NCBI GenBank assembly: GCA_964536965.1 | Contig: CAZIAL010000012.1 | Span: forward strand, 15,148 to 79,147 | DNA: 64,000 bases | DNA from: JACMQW01 sp964536965 | GTDB lineage: Bacteria; Bdellovibrionota; UBA1018 | Direction of reading: 5' to 3' | Shown: piece after piece, positions 62,533 through 64,000 of the stretch | How positions within the stretch are numbered: position 1 is the first letter of the stretch | Layout: every line of letters begins with the position of its first letter | Notes under the pieces: model-generated | The model's database searches: none | What the model saw: only the letters and a program-made list of their open reading frames with translations | What the model was told of the DNA's origin: nothing | Translations under genes and position numbers: made by a program

Positions 62533-63075
62533 TCAGCTTTCGTCGGACTTCGACCAAACAAGCTTCAACCCTCTCGCCGGCGAAGCCGTCTCGAGCCAAC
62601 GATGAAAACGCGTGATCGGATACTCATAGCCGTCCAGTCGCTTGCCGCCGAGAAGGTACTTCAGGAGAAAGGAATTGATCGAGCCTACATCTCGATCGGC
62701 GAAATCGTAATAGCTCAAGTCCATGACGAGTTTATTCATTAGGCCCGTCATCGAGCGGTCCGTGTTCTTTCGGAACTCGACGCCGGCAGAGAGAGTCGGC
62801 CCTAGAATCTCGTGAAAATCGTCCCAACCTAAGTTTACGAAATAGTCGGGTAGAAACCCGCGAAAGCGATCGACGAGCGTTCCGTAGGGGGCGGCGTCCA
62901 TGACGATCGAGAGCGTCGTCTCTGGATTCATGAAAAGCACGACTTGCCAGGTGCCGAGCCGAAAATCTCGGGCGCACCATTTTGCCATCGGGTGGTCGGT
63001 CGGTTTGTCTGCGACGGTATCGGCGGAGACCTTCAGGCGCCGGCTCAAAGTTCGCGAAGGCATTAAGACGAGCAT
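62533..63075 (-). CDS. Unrecognised 180-residue protein, paralogue B (DUF6933-like?)
   Basis: 180 residues, the same length as paralogue A (45625-46167). Nearly identical in the centre (HPMAKWCARDFRLGTWQVVL, then the METTL-type strand), diverged in the first 25 residues and at the end. No signal peptide or membrane helix. Same orientation as paralogue A. It lies between the dam gene and the Fic gene and is followed by a short AT-rich spacer. Function not known. Confidence 0.7.
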   Translation of the reverse strand: MLVLMPSRTLSRRLKVSADTVADKPTDHPMAKWCARDFRLGTWQVVLFMNPETTLSIVMDAAPYGTLVDRFRGFLPDYFVNLGWDDFHEILGPTLSAGVEFRKNTDRSMTGLMNKLVMDLSYYDFADRDVGSINSFLLKYLLGGKRLDGYEYPITRFHRWLETASPARGLKLVWSKSDES

Positions 63076-63114
63076 CGTGATTCCTTAAGTGGATTTATAT
63101 TGGCGTTCATCACG

Positions 63115-63714
63115 TTAGCTCCGCACGAAGCGGACGAGTCGCGCGAAATTCTTTAGATCGGCTTCTCGTAATGCCTCGATATACTCCGTGCGCGTGGCGC
63201 CTTCTTCCTCTAGAGGTAGCGGTCCTTGGTTTTCGCCCCATGAGAAAGGAATCTGACCGTTCTTTTCTAAGAGCAGGTCGGTCATGATGCGCGCATGTCG
63301 GCCGTTTCCATTCGGGAAAACGTGGATCTCGACCAGGCGGTGATGAAAACGAGCGCCGATCTCGTCCCAGGAATAGACACTTCCAGAAATCCACGTCTCG
63401 ACATTTTTAAGTAGGGTCGGCAGGGCCGTCGTGATCTGGGACCACGGCACGCCGATGTTTTTGTCGCTGGTCCGCGGGGAGCCTGCCCACTTCCAGACTT
63501 GATCGAACATCTTCGCGTGGAGATTATAGACGAAACCGACTGATAGAATATCGGAGGACGGTTTCTTCGATGCCCATTTCTGAGCGGCGAGAATATTCGT
63601 TCGCTCAAGCGTGTTCAGTTCCCCCTGGGTCGAAATATAGTTCGGAATGAGCCCGGCGAGCTCGTCGCGAGTGAGGGGAGTCGCACCTTTCGGGTACTTG
63701 GGAGTAAACGCCAC
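63115..63714 (-). CDS. Fic/DOC-domain protein (mobile mystery protein B)
   Basis: 199 residues. The Fic motif HVFPNGNGRHAR (H-x-F-x-x-G-N-G-R) is at about residues 132-143. Upstream FHHRLVEIH and the FGSPRTSDKNIGVPW-type flap (WAGSPRTSDKNIGVPW) match 'mobile mystery protein B'. Fic enzymes transfer AMP or other groups to target proteins and can be toxins. The ATG lies 1 nt after the stop of the antitoxin gene. Confidence 0.9.
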   Translation of the reverse strand: MAFTPKYPKGATPLTRDELAGLIPNYISTQGELNTLERTNILAAQKWASKKPSSDILSVGFVYNLHAKMFDQVWKWAGSPRTSDKNIGVPWSQITTALPTLLKNVETWISGSVYSWDEIGARFHHRLVEIHVFPNGNGRHARIMTDLLLEKNGQIPFSWGENQGPLPLEEEGATRTEYIEALREADLKNFARLVRFVRS

Positions 63715-63715
63715 C

Positions 63716-64000
63716 CTATGCGCTCCGCTTCTTCGCGGATGTCTCCCAGAGTCTTGAATCCAGCGACTCTTTTAGCTCGAGCGCGAGTTTTTTGACTTCC
63801 TCGGCGATTTCTTCGTCTGGAGACCCTTGTCGTTCAAGGCGCATCGAGTGCTCGATGCGACCGAGGATGCGCTTGGCAGTCGTGGTCGCACGCCGATCGA
63901 GAATTTCGTCTAGGCTACGGTTCGGCTGGTCGGGGATGATCGCATAGACAAAGCGACACCCCATGGCCTTCGCGGCCTTTTCGAGCGTCTCGATGGTGAC
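63716..64000 (-). CDS. XRE antitoxin of the Fic pair (mobile mystery protein A), partial
   Basis: The frame is open from the window edge to 63716 (94 codons seen), so the N-terminus with the helix-turn-helix lies outside. The visible part TIETLEKAAKAMGCRFVYAIIPDQPNRSLDEILDRRA and RIEHSMRLERQGSPDEEIAEEVKKLALEL is the C-terminal half of the family. Pairs with the Fic gene as its regulator or antitoxin. Confidence 0.85.
   Translation of the reverse strand, partial: VTIETLEKAAKAMGCRFVYAIIPDQPNRSLDEILDRRATTTAKRILGRIEHSMRLERQGSPDEEIAEEVKKLALELKESLDSRLWETSAKKRSA

Overview
The window looks like a chromosomal segment of a Gram-negative, GC-rich bacterium that respires oxygen at low tension. Evidence includes lipoproteins with lipoboxes, a TolC/RND pair, a periplasmic catalase-peroxidase and a complete cbb3 oxidase cluster. 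In that cluster CcoN and CcoO are fused into one polypeptide. This arrangement is known from Bdellovibrio and relatives, so I lean towards Bdellovibrionota, but that is inference and no rRNA or other marker is present. No tRNA, rRNA, transposase or integrase gene was seen. Ten Ns at 8280-8289 mark an assembly gap inside katG.

Left part (1-31.8 kb, core-like, tightly packed). An SLC13-type permease (cut by the edge), a MscS channel, a DOMON-like protein, the murein endopeptidase MepA, a SWIM-SNF2 helicase, an exported KatG with an OxyR-type site upstream, a papain-like lipoprotein and a DUF4010 membrane protein come first. A signalling and respiration block follows: an MBL/beta-CASP ribonuclease-like protein, a PAS histidine kinase, an exported monohaem cytochrome, an eRF1-like small protein, an NtrC-type regulator with its kinase, a DUF1275 protein, then ccoI-ccoS-ccoNO-ccoQ-ccoP-ccoG and a TauE/SafE-like protein. 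The MBL gene and the cco operon are each preceded by the same two-part DNA element. A DUF72-like/DCC pair, a photolyase-family protein, a ferritin-like protein, a DUF2141 protein and an exported pentein-like enzyme close this part.

Middle part (32-44.9 kb). A two-gene type II restriction-modification cassette (C5 methylase and convergent PD-ExK endonuclease) lies between two 31-bp direct repeats that differ at one base. It is followed by an Hsp20/CBS stress pair and by a probable sulfide-response cluster: sulfide:quinone oxidoreductase, an ArsR-family regulator with the two cysteines of the SqrR/BigR group, a TolC-like channel, an RND pump interrupted by one in-frame TAG, a DUF2892 protein, a SAM methyltransferase and thioredoxin 2.

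Right part (44.9-64 kb, accessory). This is a defence island. It holds a metallophosphoesterase, an HNH protein, an XRE regulator with a nucleotidyltransferase (toxin-antitoxin-like), a small HNH protein, a UvrD-type helicase fused to a Fe-S PD-(D/E)XK nuclease, a type III Mod/Res pair, and an operon of Dam-type methylase, HerA ATPase and NurA-like nuclease. A Fic protein and its antitoxin (mobile mystery proteins B and A) lie at the edge. Two nearly identical copies of an unrecognised 180-residue protein, in the same orientation, bracket the island at 45.6 and 63.1 kb. A separate pair of about 70-bp repeats brackets its first part. The helicase-nuclease, type III RM, HerA-NurA and Dam genes packed in 12 kb are the best candidate here for an undescribed composite anti-phage system.
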